Part shown: positions 41,155 to 52,942 of the stretch, piece after piece
Position numbering within the stretch: position 1 is the stretch's first letter
How the letters are laid out: each line of letters starts with the position of its first letter
Assembly: GCA_019096155.1 (NCBI GenBank)
Contig: JAHCVI010000001.1
Location: 12,735,243 to 12,799,242 of the forward strand
From: Staphylotrichum longicolle
Lineage: Eukaryota > Ascomycota > Sordariomycetes > Sordariales > Chaetomiaceae
Reading direction: 5' to 3'
DNA length: 64,000 nucleotides
Notes under the pieces: generated by a model
What the model was told of the DNA's origin: nothing
The model's database searches: none
What the model saw: the letters and a program-made list of their open reading frames with translations, nothing else
Program-made: the position numbers and the translations under genes

Positions 41155-41921
41155 CTCAGTTGGAAGATAACGTTGCTGAGAGACGCAGCATTGTGGTTCT
41201 TGCGAGTCATTTACTTCGGTCACGCGAGACTGCACGAGTACAGGTCAAATCCCTCCTCCCCTCGGTTGATCCTGCAAAGATGCTCAATTGGTGGAGACTC
41301 CTCGCAAGGCCAGTCACCATTATCCGAACGCTGATCAACATCACGAAACTGTTTCCACACTTTGGCACCGTCCGATTCCCGGGCGTTGAAGATCAGCAGT
41401 CCGCTCGAGTACAAACTGTACGGACGAGAGGGGTTTCGACTATCTGGGTGGACCGGGAGTTTGGTTGCCCTGTGAAAAGAATTCCAGACATTGCAAGTGT
41501 GCTATTGGGGGCTGATGTGTGGCTATGTTCTGTGAGGGAGACGGAAATGGAGCGCAAGAGTGTTGAAGAAGACTTCGAGGAGGGCACGGGCGACGGCTGG
41601 GAGAACCCATTTGTGGGGGTGCTATCACGGGTTGTTGACAGTAATGTCTGAGGGCGGCGATGGGGTGACTTGTCAGCCGGGCGCTCAGAACTCAGGAGAG
41701 GGGCAATCCTGATGCGAGATGACGGACTTGACTTGGATACGGAGTTGGCCGAGTTTCTGTGCGGGTACTCTGAGGAAGTGTTGAAGCCCTTGTTTGGGGG
41801 ATTTGACCGAGGTGACGTCTCTTCCTCCGCTATTCTCGCAGAGATATCCAAGGAGAGAATGGAAGCCTGGATGACAAAACACAAGAAACAACGGGCAGAA
41901 GAGGCCACCACCACAGCTTGA
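41155..41921 (+). pseudogene. uncharacterised ORF split by one in-frame TGA
   Basis: One frame stays open from 41019 to the stop at 41919-41921 except for a TGA at 41649-41651. The ATG at 41155 starts MSQLEDNVAERRSIVVLASH. The downstream half has a good protein-like composition (LDTELAEFLCGYSEEVLKPLFGGF, then ISKERMEAWMTKHKKQRAEEA). A single substitution or a very short missed intron (33 bases, unlikely) could explain the break. No family is recognised. The opposite-strand 173-codon frame here is Ser/Pro-rich and looks like a shadow. It may be a decayed gene next to the HET gene. Confidence 0.4.
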
Positions 41922-42701
41922 GAAGTCTAGTCAACGTGGTGGGACTCGTAATCAAAGACAGTCGACGCGGACATATAATTAAGCTACTCTCCAATTAGCT
42001 CTCCTTTTCCTTTACCGTTGACTAGGTATGGGGAGGTTGTCTTATTGGATACAAGAACATGTCTGTACGAAGAACTTCAGGAGCAGCTGCGCAAATGACG
42101 GCGTTTTTATTTTAATCCTTCGCTCTTGAACTCCATTATTCTACTCTTTTTGTACAAATACTTAAGTAGATCTTCAAATACACCAGCTCATTTTAATCGA
42201 GTAACCATCCCAGAGGGTGTGTTTAGCAATACATACCGTATGTAAGGGATTCTACAGAGCCCGAATAGGTAGGTTTGGCACTGTCCAGCTGAGCTTGAGC
42301 GGTTGGGAACCGAGGCTGAGACACAGTTATCTTCAGATATCTATCATTCTTCTAATAGCTAGGTACACATCTCGCAACAAGATACATTACACAAGGTACT
42401 ACTGAATAGGTGATCGACAGTGTGGATCGCAGTTGATGCCTTAGGCTGACTCGTACGGCTTCGACCCCGCGTTCGTTAAACCTCCAGGTTGTTTCCGTGG
42501 TATCCTGCTACTTTCTACAGCTCAACTCCGCCGCTTTTTTCCTTTAGAGATTCACATACCCAGCCACTAATATTTCACCCACAAAGATCAATAGACCCTT
42601 GTTACCGTTGAAGAAGCTTCTGTCGCAAAACGTTTGCAAGTCACAGGTATGTTCGGAATCACCCCCAAAGATGGCCAAGCTAAACGAGAGTAGAATTGGC
42701 G
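41922..42701. other. intergenic region
   Basis: AT-rich in its first half (42000-42400) with no coding signal. The second half is the promoter and leader of the nucleotidyltransferase gene. Confidence 0.45.
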
Positions 42702-43466
42702 ATGAAGAACACCCTGCCAAATGAGGTGCAACTCTACCTTGGCGAAATCGTCAAGCGTCTCACCGGCCATCTGAAAGACCAGCTCGTCGGCGTATATCTT
42801 TTTGGTTCAGCCAGCTATGACGCATACGAGCCAGGCGTTAGCGACCTCGACGTGCAGGCAGTCGTCAAAAGCCCGCTCAAACCCGATGAAAAGCAGGCAA
42901 TCATCTCCCTCTTGAGCCAAGATGCTTTGCCTTGCCCGGCCACCAAACTCGAGTTCGTCGTCTATGCTCAAAGCTCCGTAAACCCAGCCAACCGCCACCC
43001 CCGTTTCGAACTCAACCTGAACACTGGGCCTCACCAATCCGATCACATCAGTCTTGACCCCGCCAATGAGTCGAGCCACTGGTTTCTGCTCGACATTGCC
43101 ATGGGTCGCCAACTTGGTCGCTGCTTGCACGGTTCTGCCGTGACCGAGGCTTTTGGGGCCATTCCCCGCCGCTGGGTCCTCGAGGGCATGGCCGACTCGC
43201 TCGAATGGCACCAAAGAAACGAAGCCAATTCATCAAACAGCGTGCTCAACACTTGCCGAACCTGGCAGTTCATTGCTACAGGAGACTTTTCCTCGAAGTT
43301 GAACGGGGCCAAGTGGGCTATGAAGCAAAAGAATTGTCCAGCCGTGGTCGAACGCGCCATTGCGGCCCGCAAAACCGGGGATAAACTTCTCGCTGCCGAA
43401 GTGATGGAACTCTATGATATAGTTGTCAAGGCCAATCGCGACAAGCTCGAGACTGAGGTTCACTGA
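42702..43466 (+). CDS. AadA-like nucleotidyltransferase (aminoglycoside adenylyltransferase family)
   Basis: An intron-free 254-residue protein. The N-terminal nucleotidyltransferase core has G35-S36 followed by D48-x-D50 in LFGSASYDAYEPGVSDLDVQ, the Pol-beta-type metal-binding motif. The C-terminal half matches the helical domain that accompanies streptomycin/spectinomycin adenylyltransferases (CRTWQFIATGDFSSKLNGAK, then WAMKQ). In bacteria such enzymes adenylylate aminoglycosides; in fungi related proteins are seen occasionally and their substrate is unknown. The frame opens slightly upstream with a non-ATG codon; 42702 is the first ATG. The lack of introns fits a bacterial origin, but many neighbours are also intronless, so that is weak evidence. 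Confidence 0.82.
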   Translation: MKNTLPNEVQLYLGEIVKRLTGHLKDQLVGVYLFGSASYDAYEPGVSDLDVQAVVKSPLKPDEKQAIISLLSQDALPCPATKLEFVVYAQSSVNPANRHPRFELNLNTGPHQSDHISLDPANESSHWFLLDIAMGRQLGRCLHGSAVTEAFGAIPRRWVLEGMADSLEWHQRNEANSSNSVLNTCRTWQFIATGDFSSKLNGAKWAMKQKNCPAVVERAIAARKTGDKLLAAEVMELYDIVVKANRDKLETEVH

Positions 43467-44089
43467 GCACTGAGCTGTGTATTTGTAGCAGGTGAGAAGC
43501 ATACAGCAAGGGACGGGCACCGGAGGCGAGGGCTCGTTATCTACCCTCCTACATTACGATGAGGGAACTGTGTCCAGATCAACTTCTGTTATTCTGTCGG
43601 GTTTTTGTATAGCCAGTTGTTGCACTTCCCCATAGCGTTGGGGGTACCCGTTCTCCCTCAGTCTTCAGCTCTCGTCCTTGTCATCCCAAGCATGAGTGCA
43701 ACGGGACCTTCGTCAGATCCAGTTTTCTGTGGTGTGATGGACATTTCCCCATGTGCTAAGGGAACAGAACTGCCGAGGCCTCTGCAGAGCACGTCCCAGT
43801 CGTCCCCATAAGGCAGCTTAGGTGGGCTGTCCTCCTTCATCTTGCAAGGTATCGGCTCGCTCCTACACCATGTCAACCCGACTTAGGGCCAGAGTTACAA
43901 CCTATGCAGACAGCAAGGTTTGTCGCACGTGAACCCTCCTTGATATTCGATGCAGCAGTCCATCAAGCAATGCTGAGAAGATAACTTGTGTCTTGCGGAA
44001 TGAATACTAGGTACATTGAGCTCCACAAAACCCTTCATTCCTTCCAGGTCTTCGTACTCGTGACAGAAAAGTCCAGCGTCGCGAGGTTC
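43467..44089. other. intergenic region between convergent genes
   Basis: No gene is recognised. Confidence 0.45.
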
Positions 44090-44671
44090 TTAGACGTAGT
44101 AGTATCTCTTGGAGCAGCTGTGGAAGTTGTATTTGGCTCCATTGGTACCGTCATCCTTGAACCCAGCAAAGGTCTTGAAGCCATTGGAACCGGTCCTGTT
44201 TGTGATGTGCACAGTCAGTCGTCGACGGTTTGGGATGATGACGGGGTCATAACAAAAATAGGTACTCACCCGACGTAGGAGTAGGCCGGCAGGGACCCAA
44301 CACTGGTCGGAATGTTCCAGGTGAAGGTCACGCCCGAGCCCGGGAATGTGCAACTCTGCTCGGTACCCGACGCCCACTGGTGGAACTCTCCGTTGGTCGA
44401 AGTCGACACGATGCAGGTATCGTCGTTGGGAATGGTGTGATTCACGTCACTGCAATCCGCGTCGTTGGCGCAATACTAGACACGAAGATAGCAGGGCGTC
44501 AGTCTCAGGCCATTTCGGACTTAAAATCCGTTAACGCACCACAGCGACGGAGACGTAAGGGTAGGGCCATGCGTCTCCGGAAAGAGGTGAGCAGTTGAAG
44601 AGGTGCACTCCTTCACCGAGGACACCGCGAGCGAGAAGAACTGCGCCGGTAATGAGCTTAAGGCTGAGCAT
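44090..44671 (-). CDS. small secreted cysteine-rich protein
   Basis: Exons 44671..44540, 44475..44270 and 44195..44090 give 147 residues. A signal peptide covers about residues 1-19 (MLSLKLITGAVLLARGVLG). The mature protein has six cysteines (FNCSP, YCAND, DCSD, TCIV, SCTF, SCSK), sequons such as NHT, and an aromatic ending KRYYYV. Splice sites are GTGCGT..CTAG and GTGAGT..AACAG; the frame stays continuous over both junctions. It is similar in size and style to the small secreted protein at 13857, but there is no obvious sequence relation. Effector-like or cell-wall functions are possible; none can be asserted. Confidence 0.78.
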
Positions 44672-46146
44672 TCTGGGCTTCTGTTTCTGTGTTGTCTGTG
44701 ATGTAAACTCATTTCCCTTGGACATCTGGCAAACAGAACAAGATATAAACTCGAATACCTACGTACCTGCAGGAACAGTATGGTTACATTGTCTCCAGGC
44801 TGCCGGCAACGCGACGGGACGCTTACTCACGACTACCTGCATGCCCTCTCAGCCATTTCACACTTGGAGAAGCAGCATTGGCGGACATTGAGTGGCGTTT
44901 CTTACGCGACCTCCAGAATCCTTAGTTCGCACCGAAGAGGCGCAGCCCGAGCTGACCTCAAGCCGTCTGTCATGCCTGATTCAAAAAGACAGGGTGTTTA
45001 CAAAATGAGAGCAGTGATTGCTCAGCCGGGTTCCGAGTTGAGGCCTTGCGCTCACCCCTGAGCTTACATGCACACACGGCTCACTCCATTGGCGGGAGGG
45101 CAGCGTTGTAGCTCTCTCACGGCCCATACGACATACTAGGATTTGGACGAGTTTCTCCAGTGAAGGCTGCCGGATCAGTTTGCCCCTGCATGGGAACTTG
45201 AAGCCATGAATAAGCCCTCTGCATCCGCTGTGTACTAGCAACCAATGCATATGCGGCTGCCTAGAAGCGGGTATTTGGAGCGGTTCAAGGAGGCGATGAA
45301 ATTTGGGGAGGTAGGGGGCGTTTGCGCCCATCGGTAGTCGATGCTTTCGTTACTTCACAACAAAGCAGCAGAGAAGAGAAGAGATATTGCAAACCATTAC
45401 CTAGTTACCTGTAGGAAAGAAGTTTCGAGAATGGCCTCAAAATGGCCAAAACATTACCTGGCACATTATACCTCCTAACTGCTCTCGACTCAGAAGGATT
45501 GCAATCACGTCAGCTTATACAAAGTTTCTAGTCATGGCGAAACTGTAGGCGAGAACAGTAGCAGGGAATGCTTTAGGAGCCCAATCTTCCGGATCCTGTG
45601 CGCTGGATGCCGCCTTAATCAACCATAATAAACTGGGCAGACAAGTGTTTGGCCCATCTAGCTAGCCGCGACGATACGTGGCTGTGACATCAACCTCATT
45701 GTTCCATCCGCGTCAGTGGGCCTTGATCTACCACAGTATGTCAGAGTGCGTGAGAAAGGATGTTTGCCATGGTAGGATAGGATGGTCTGAGCACTTACCC
45801 ACCACATCCGCAATCTCCAGCCGGTCCACCAGAGTGTCTTCCCCCCTACATCCAACCTCACAGAGGGTGGATGCCACTACCTGGTTAGCTCAACTGCATT
45901 CTTGTTCCGTTGTTCCCTACAATCGCTACTTCTTCATTGAACGCGAGCTTTCTAGGTGCCGTCTTTGGCCAGGGATCCCTTTGTTCATTGCTGCAGAACA
46001 CGGTTGGGTCGCTGCTTCATAACCATGGTTAGAAACTTGAACGCCATCTACCACCTGGCTTCACAAATACCTACACGAACGTTCAGAGTCAGCACAACAC
46101 AGTCCTGGCATTCCCAGCATCCCCTCATAACCTCTTTCCGCACCGC
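44672..46146. other. intergenic region
   Basis: Only short, random-looking open frames; no RNA gene or repeat is recognised. Confidence 0.4.
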
Positions 46147-46193
46147 GTGTTGACCTTTGTCGTCCACACAAGACACCGCGTGCCACTGACAGC

Positions 46194-47555
46194 GATGCCT
46201 TCCATCACAGAACTGCCTTACGAGATCGCGGCCTCCCAGTATCTTAGGGGGACTCCACCAATTCGGGTTTCTCCTGCCAACCTTACTTTCCTGTCGCCGA
46301 TCTTATGGCTCGCGTGCAGAAAGCCATGGCATTGAGGGATTGGCTCTCCGCCGCAAGATCACTCCTGCCCTCATCCCTTACTCCGTCGCCTTGATGGAGA
46401 TGGCGCGTTTGCCTCGCCCCTTCGTTGCCAGTTCGGTCCTCACCTTGCTCAACGAACTCTACATCCAGCCCGCTCGTCTCGCTGGCCGCATGCCGACGTT
46501 GCCACCACCTCTCCTTCGAAGGATGGGACACACACATGACGCAATCCACGCCTTCGTCATGGACTTTTCGAACAGCGCCTTGGAGCGCATTGTGCCCCAA
46601 GAAACCGCAAGGGGCATCTCCCTATCACCCACCGAGTATTTTCGCTTCTGTCGCTCTTTTTACTGAGTCGAGTTGTTTTATGCACTCTTTCGAGAGGGCG
46701 CAATTGAGAAGGAGATGAACCCCTGGTTCTTGTCGAGATATGCGCCTTGGGAAAACGAGCAACTTGGTTCCGTATACGAGTATCTGGATGCAAAGCTTTC
46801 CGAAGGTCAGCAAAGCTAACATTGACTAAATGAGAAATCGGATGAGACAGTCTAACTCCTATCTCCTGTCAGCGTCTCTTACGTACTCGCGCATGATGTT
46901 CTCTTTGGGGAACTCGAGGTCGATTATCTCACGGCCGCGGAAGACAATCCATGGAGACAAACTCGGGTTGGTGTACCCAATCTTATGAAGCCCCCATTTG
47001 CTCCCGCGGCCTTGCTGACGTCCACCACGGCAGCTATCTCACGGTGTCGACTTCATCTACAAGCTAACCATTACCGACTCCTATGACGCCAAACATGCAC
47101 TGCTGTATTCTGCCCTCGGTTCGGCTTCATGTCGAGGCCAAGTGGACCTGCCCGAGTACCTCCGAGAAGTCCTCAGCAATGCGGACGACCGACCTCTGGA
47201 GCAACACTCTGAGAAGGAGTTGCACTCCATCGCGCCCTGTCTTAGTGATCAGCCCGAAGACACAAACCGGGGTCCGTACGAAGCTTGGCGTAAAGCCAAC
47301 CGGGAGTTGACGCTCGAGGAATCTCTCATGGGCACCGACAATGCCTGGCTCCGTGAAAGAGCGTATGTGTTTTGGGACGAGGATCGCGTGCGGAGCCTCA
47401 AGGACGGATTTGGGAAACACCCGGGACACCAGGCTTTTCCCAAGCAAGAATATGAAGATATGATGGATTCGTTTAATGAGAGGTCTAAAATTTGGCTGCA
47501 TGCAGGCGGAGGCTACTGGAGCAAGGGGGACACCAGCCGAATAGTATGGTCATAG
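46194..47555 (+). pseudogene. decayed uncharacterised gene with several lesions
   Basis: Coding-like segments follow each other on the plus strand. A start MPSITELPYEI lies at 46194; a long segment ALRRKITPALIPYSVALMEM onward runs at 46340-46663. An in-frame TGA (46664-46666) follows, after which the same frame continues VELFYALFREGAIEKEM and DAKLSE to about 46806. A probable intron ends at a GTCAG before about 46876. A segment YVLAHDVLFGELEVDYLTAA is then out of phase by one base with the preceding exon. A second intron (GTTGGT..GGCAG) leads to LSHGVDFIYKLTITDSYDAKH and continues to the stop at 47555. It looks like a member of a fungal family of about 400-residue cytosolic proteins of unknown function that has picked up one nonsense and at least one frameshift lesion. 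The start region is also out of phase with 46340. Confidence 0.5.
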
Positions 47556-47825
47556 ATGCAGTAGAATGCCTTAGGTACCTAGCTCGTTTGACTGGGAAAA
47601 AAAAAAATTCGTACAAGGGCATCTCGGTCAAAAGAAGGGCTCAAAGTCCCGAAAGTGTCCATGGCACAAACTGATTTTCCGCAAACCGAGAACTCGGGTC
47701 AGGTCAAAGGCCAGAGCTCACGAGCGCCAAGGTAGAATGTAACCAACGTGCGGTCTCCGAACCACTGAGGACAAAGTCTTGTTATGCACCAAACTCGATA
47801 CCTGTACCCAAAGCACTGGTCCGAC

Positions 47826-49585
47826 CTACACCTTCATGGTCATGAGTTCCACCATCGAGTCCACCGACCCAAACGCCGCCCTCAGCCCCACATCCACGGC
47901 CCTCTTGTACCGCAGCAAGAGGAAGATGCCGCCCGCCAGAACCGGCGCGCCGACCAGCCCAACAAAGCCCCTGACCAGCATCTTGCCCTGGTGCTCGCTG
48001 CGCGCCACCACCTCCGAGTACCGCTCATTCCCAAACGACACGCGCGCGTACTTTGTCTGCCAGCCCAGCGACGGCAGGTACTTGGACAGGGCCTCCTCGA
48101 GGAACTTGCGCAGCCTGTACACGGGCGACAGCACCGACGCGCGCATCTCGACGTAGTTTTGCAGCGCCAGGTCGTTGATGGCGTGCGCGTCGGGGATGCG
48201 CACGGCCGTGTACTCGGCGAGGGCGCGCTCGCGGGACGCGGACGGGTCCGCGCCGGCGCTCAGCTCGTCCATGCGGGCGTGCTTGTCGAGGATGTCGAAG
48301 AGGATGCGCACGTCCTCGAGCCCGGCGTTCATCCCCTGGCCGTAGAAGGGCACCATGGCGTGGGCGGCGTCGCCGAGGATGACGACCGAGGAGCCGTAGT
48401 GGTAGGGGTTGCACTTGATGCTGATGAGCGGGAGGTGCGGGTTGCGGTGGAACGAGGCGATGAGCTCGGCGGGCGGGATCAGGGCAGTCACGCCGGGGAA
48501 GTGCTTGTCGAAGAAGGGCGGGATGACGGCGCCGGTGGGGTCGGATTCGAGGTGCTCGAAGAGCGAGGCGGGAGCAAAGAGGGTGCAAGTAAAGGTCCCG
48601 TCCTGTGACAGTTAGTTTTATTGTGGCCGCAACACAGGTATGGGGCGGGAACTGCGTACGTCGCTAGGGATGGCGATAAACATAAACTCCTTGCCGGGCC
48701 AGATGTGGAGGTGGTTAGGAGATATCAAAAACTTGGAATACAAGCTGGCGTCCGGGGCAGTCGTCTTGGGCTGGATCTGAAACTCGCACCACATGGCGTC
48801 GATGTACACTTGCTGATAATCCATGCGGGTGTATTTCATCAGGTGGTACCTGACAGCTGAGTGGGCGCCGTCAGCGCCGAGCATGAGGTCGAAATCGACC
48901 TCGACCTCGCGTGACTGTTGCCCTTCAGTGGCTGCGCCATTACCACGAACCTCGAACCAAGCCTTGTTCTTTCTAAAGTCTGCTCCTGTGAGTTTGTGGT
49001 TGAAGAAGAAGGTCACGTTTGGCATCTCCTCCAAGATGTCAAGCAGGCGCTTGTTGAGACCGCCACGGTCAATGGCGAGGATGGACTGTGACTGACGTCA
49101 GCTTCAGGTTTGAAAGCCTGTGGAGGACAAGGCGCTTACCCGCCCGTGAACATCATAATCTTGGGATTCCTCGTAGAGCGCGCCATTTGCCCGTCTTCCA
49201 TGGATCATACGGCCGCGCATCGGGATGGTGGCGCCCATAACATGCTCGATGAGTTTTGGTTGGCCCGCATGGCGCATGGCATTGATGCCACGTTCGGAGA
49301 GAGCCAGGTTAATCGACTTTGTAAAGTTGAGTGGCGTGGTCGAGGGATCCCGAAGATCTGTTGGTAGACATGGCGTCAATATTGGCCAAAGCCAGCCACA
49401 CAAGGTTGGTCGAGGTATGACTCGAAATGTTGACGGAGCTTCAAAGACCTGCGAGAAGAGTCAAAAGACTCACCACTGCGCAGCTCATAAATCTCAACAT
49501 CATCGCCTCGGTTCGCGGCATACAGCGCGGCAAGAGAGCCGACCGGGCCAGCCCCAATGACGACAATCTTCTGCCTCTTCGCCAT
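47826..49585 (-). CDS. bna4: kynurenine 3-monooxygenase
   Basis: Exons 49585..49474, 49357..49140, 49085..48660 and 48602..47826 give 510 residues. It hydroxylates kynurenine to 3-hydroxykynurenine in the NAD-from-tryptophan route, at the mitochondrial outer membrane. The FAD motif IVVIGAGPVGSLAALYAANR is in exon 1; DPSTTPLNFTKSINLALSER in exon 2 is a family hallmark; the GADGAHSAVR motif and GDAAHAMVPFYGQGMNAGLE (second FAD motif) follow. The C-terminus has a hydrophobic segment LVGAPVLAGGIFLLL for membrane anchoring. The acceptor of intron 2 could also be 6 bases upstream (49091), adding two residues. It is divergent from the methionine aminopeptidase gene. Confidence 0.93.
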
Positions 49586-50066
49586 TGTGAATTTGCATGA
49601 GGGAATTGCAATGATTTTTTTTACGAGACAGTGAGTTGGAATTGGGGGTTGAATCCAACCCAGAGAGACTCAAGGGTCCAGTTTGTGCCGTCTGCATGGG
49701 CTGATCCTGGCCCGCTGTAACGCGGGCGGCTAGGATCGGACGGGGCCAGGCTTCCGGGATGCTCGGCTTGGCACACTGAGGAAAAAGCCACATCCGGCTG
49801 CCTGCTGGGCCGGTTTCAACGCCACAGCCCGCCGCAGGCCAAAAATATTCCCCCAGAGCTCAGCAACCTGTGCCTCATCACCAACTGCTGTTGGCAAGCC
49901 GACTGTTCCTTCCAGGTTCTTGTTTGGAAGAGATAACCGCGGTTTCTGCGCAAAGACATCCGCCGCGCCCACAAACCGAGCACAACGCCATTTTCTGTGC
50001 GATACTTTGGAACACGAGCCTCCCCAATTGCTGCCCCTCCTCTTCTCGCCAACCCCTCGCAACACC
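49586..50066. promoter_or_regulatory. bidirectional promoter region between BNA4-like and MAP1-like genes
   Basis: A 481-bp gap between two divergent start codons, so both genes must be driven from here. CT-rich tracts precede the MAP1 ATG; no clear TATA box is seen. A T-run (49614-49622) lies just upstream of the monooxygenase start. Confidence 0.6.
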
Positions 50067-51447
50067 ATGGCCGAAGAACCACCCGCGAAGAAGACGTGCC
50101 TCGGCGTCGACTGCGAAAACGAAGCCAGCTCCCTCCAGTGCCCGAAATGTCTCAGCTTAGGCATCAAAGACAGCTACTTCTGCTCCCAGGAATGCTTCAA
50201 GAAGAACTGGGTAGGCTCCCTCGTTGGCTCACGCCATTCGCCATTTGGAGACAGTCTACTGACGGACATGTCGCCAGGCTACGCATAAGAACAGCCACAA
50301 GCAAGAGAACAGTATTTTGAGCCACATCTTCCCACCCAAGGTCGTCTCTAAACCAGATCCAGAAACCGGCTACTTCAACCCATTCCCGACCTTCAACTTC
50401 ACCGGTTCTTTGCGCCCCGTGTACCCGCTCTCCGCGAAGCGCGAGGTTCCCAAGTCGATCCCGCACCCCGACTACGCCGAAGATGGCATTCCCAAGCTCG
50501 GCAGGGCACTCGTGAGGTCCAACAAGATCACCCAGCTGGATGCCAAGGCTCAGGATGGCATGCGCAAGGTGTGCCGGCTGGCGAGAGAGGTGCTGGACAT
50601 CGCAGCGGCCGCGATTCGGCCGGGCATCACAACGGATGAGATTGACGAGATTGTCCACAAGGCTTGCATTGAGAGAAACGTGAGGACACCTGGGTGTGCT
50701 CTTTGCGTTGGTTGAGCATGACGCTGACGTTTGTGTGCAGTCGTATCCCTCACCCCTGAACTACAACCATTTCCCCAAGTCGGTATGCACCTCAGTCAAC
50801 GAGGTCATCTGCCACGGGATACCCGACAAGCGCATTTTGCTCGACGGCGACATTGTCAATCTGGACGTAACGCTGTACCATGAGGGCTACCATGGCGACC
50901 TCAACGAGACATACTACGTCGGCGACCGGTCCAAGGCTGATCCCGACACGGTCCGCGTCGTCGAGACTGCGCGCGAGTGTCTCGAGGAGGCCATCAAGAT
51001 GGTCAAGCCCGGCACGTTGTTCCGCGAGTTCGGCAACGCGATTGAGGCCCACGCCAAGGCAAGGAACTGCAGCGTCATCCGCACCTACGTCGGCCATGGC
51101 ATCAACAGCATCTTCCACTGCCCTCCCAACATCCCGCACTACGCGAAGAACAAGGCGGTTGGCGAGTGCAAGCCCGGCATGACCTTCACCATCGAGCCCA
51201 TGATCGCGCTCGGCAAGTACCGGGACGTGACGTGGCCCGATAACTGGACCAGCACGACGATTGACGGGAAGAAGACGGCCCAGTTTGGTAAGTTATCTGG
51301 GCTATTCAACACTCGAACATCACTAACACATCTGCAGAGCATACGCTGCTGGTGACCGAGACAGGCGTAGAGATCCTGACGGCCCGGAAGGCGGATTCTC
51401 CCGGCGGCCCGATCCCCATACCATCGACAGCCAACGGTACTAACTAG
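50067..51447 (+). CDS. map1: methionine aminopeptidase type 1 with N-terminal zinc finger
   Basis: Exons 50067..50210, 50278..50679, 50741..51287 and 51338..51447 give 400 residues. The N-terminus has the ribosome-associating zinc module of eukaryotic MAP1 (CLGVDCENEASSLQCPKC, then YFCSQECF and HKNSHK). The catalytic pita-bread domain carries the dinuclear metal ligands: two Asp in VNLDVTLYHEGYHGDLNET, His in YVGHGINSIFH, and Glu residues in FTIEPMI and LLVTETG. It removes the initiator methionine co-translationally in the cytosol and is a housekeeping gene. Introns of 67, 61 and 50 bp have standard ends. The C-terminus is a short extension after the last metal ligand. Confidence 0.96.
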
Positions 51448-52246
51448 GAGTTGACAGCTAGTAGAGGCCATCAACCGTCTGCAGTGCCGCCGGGTGCGGC
51501 AGGTTTCATGATACCCAGCAGCGTCTTGGCGTGATCGTGGACGAAAATGATGGCATTTCTCCTTGGAAGTTCATCTCCATATGTGTGAAGCACCCTCGTT
51601 CTCTCTTTGACCCTGGTGTTGGTATGCACCTTAAAGTTGTGAGAAGTGGATGTTTGGGTTGGCAAAATGATGCCCGTGATGCTGGGTTCCCTTGAATATC
51701 TAAGCCGTGCTTGAATTCCGGCTGTTCCTCTGGCTTCAGTGACCTCAACCAGTCGAGTCCCGCTCCCCACTTAGCCTTCTGCCCCTCACCAAGTCCCGGC
51801 CCGGCACAAGGGGATGCGGAAGCTTGGACCACCCGAAAAACCAGCCGTCCAGACGCGCCCCACTTCCACCATGCTGGGCCCGCTGCCAACCACCAACCAC
51901 CCACCAAGTTAAGAATCCTATCCACAGCCTCTCACCACGTGTGTCGAGCTTCACTTCGCATCTTCCACCTTTCATCCGCACACGCACGCGAGCGAAATTT
52001 CATCTCCTCCTTCTCGCGCAGCTTCTTCATCCCTCGAAATTCTTCCAACTCGTCGCCAGGAACAGAAAACTCGCAATCCGGTCGCCGTGGTTAAGCCGAT
52101 CGCGACATCGCAAGGAACAATCAACGTCGTCATTCTGTGCATCGCATAACGCAAGCCGTACGTTGCGCGCCCGCGAAGATTCTCAATACGTGTCGGGAAC
52201 GGGCCAGTCCTAACAACTTCCACGATACAGTTCTGATATCGCCAAA
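51448..52246. other. intergenic region
   Basis: MAP1 3' flank and cornichon promoter/leader. Nothing else is recognised. Confidence 0.5.
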
Positions 52247-52942
52247 ATGTCGGGCGAGGCGTGGTTATACCTCTTTGCCGTCATCATAAATGCGGTCAAC
52301 CTCTTCCTCCAGGTGTTCTTCACCATCATGTACAGCGATCTGGAATGGTACGAAACGCCCCGATACAGGACACAAACATGCGGATGGACATTGGAGATGG
52401 CGCGAGACAAGGCAGCTCAAGAGTTTTGGGCTCGCTGGCTCTGCTACGTCATCGCCGCTGCTGCCTGCTCCCCTTCTTGACGCGATAAAGCTGACCTCGT
52501 ATGGCGCACAGCGACTACATCAACCCTATCGACCTCTGCAACCGCCTCAACACGTACATCATCCCCGAAGTCGCCGTCCATGGATTCTTGACGTTCTTGT
52601 TCCTGATCAACGGATACTGGGTTCCGTTGATCCTCAACCTGCCTCTGCTTGGATGGAACGTGAAGAAGTACGTCGACACGGGAACTGCCAGACACCTAAA
52701 CTCGGGCGCTAACCGCATGCAGGATCGTCGACAACACACATCTCCTGGATGCCACAGAGATCTTCCGGAAGCTCAACGTCCACAAGAAGGTGAGGAGGCC
52801 GTAGCCATTCCGAGATCGGAGACAGCGGAGCTAACAGGCGCGTGTACAGGAATCCTTCACCAAGCTCGGCTTCCATCTCGTCCTCTTCTTCTTCTACCTG
52901 TACAGCATGATCGTCGCCCTGATCAGGGACGAGGCGCACTAG
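52247..52942 (+). CDS. erv14: cornichon family ER cargo receptor (Erv14-like)
   Basis: Exons 52247..52347, 52512..52667, 52723..52789 and 52850..52942 give 138 residues, exactly the usual length of Erv14. The protein has three membrane segments and the family motifs FFTIMYSDLECDYINPIDLC (spanning intron 1), NTYIIPEVAVHG, a LFLINGYWVPLILNLPLLGW block, and DATEIFRKLNVHKKESFTKL then GFHLVLFFFYLYSMI. It packages transmembrane cargo into COPII vesicles at the ER. All three junctions keep the frame. A core eukaryotic gene; confidence is high. Confidence 0.96.

Noticed and set aside
41393..41914. 173-codon minus-strand ORF opposite the broken ORF near the HET gene
   Set aside because: Ser/Pro/Thr-rich antisense shadow; the plus strand has the more protein-like sequence.
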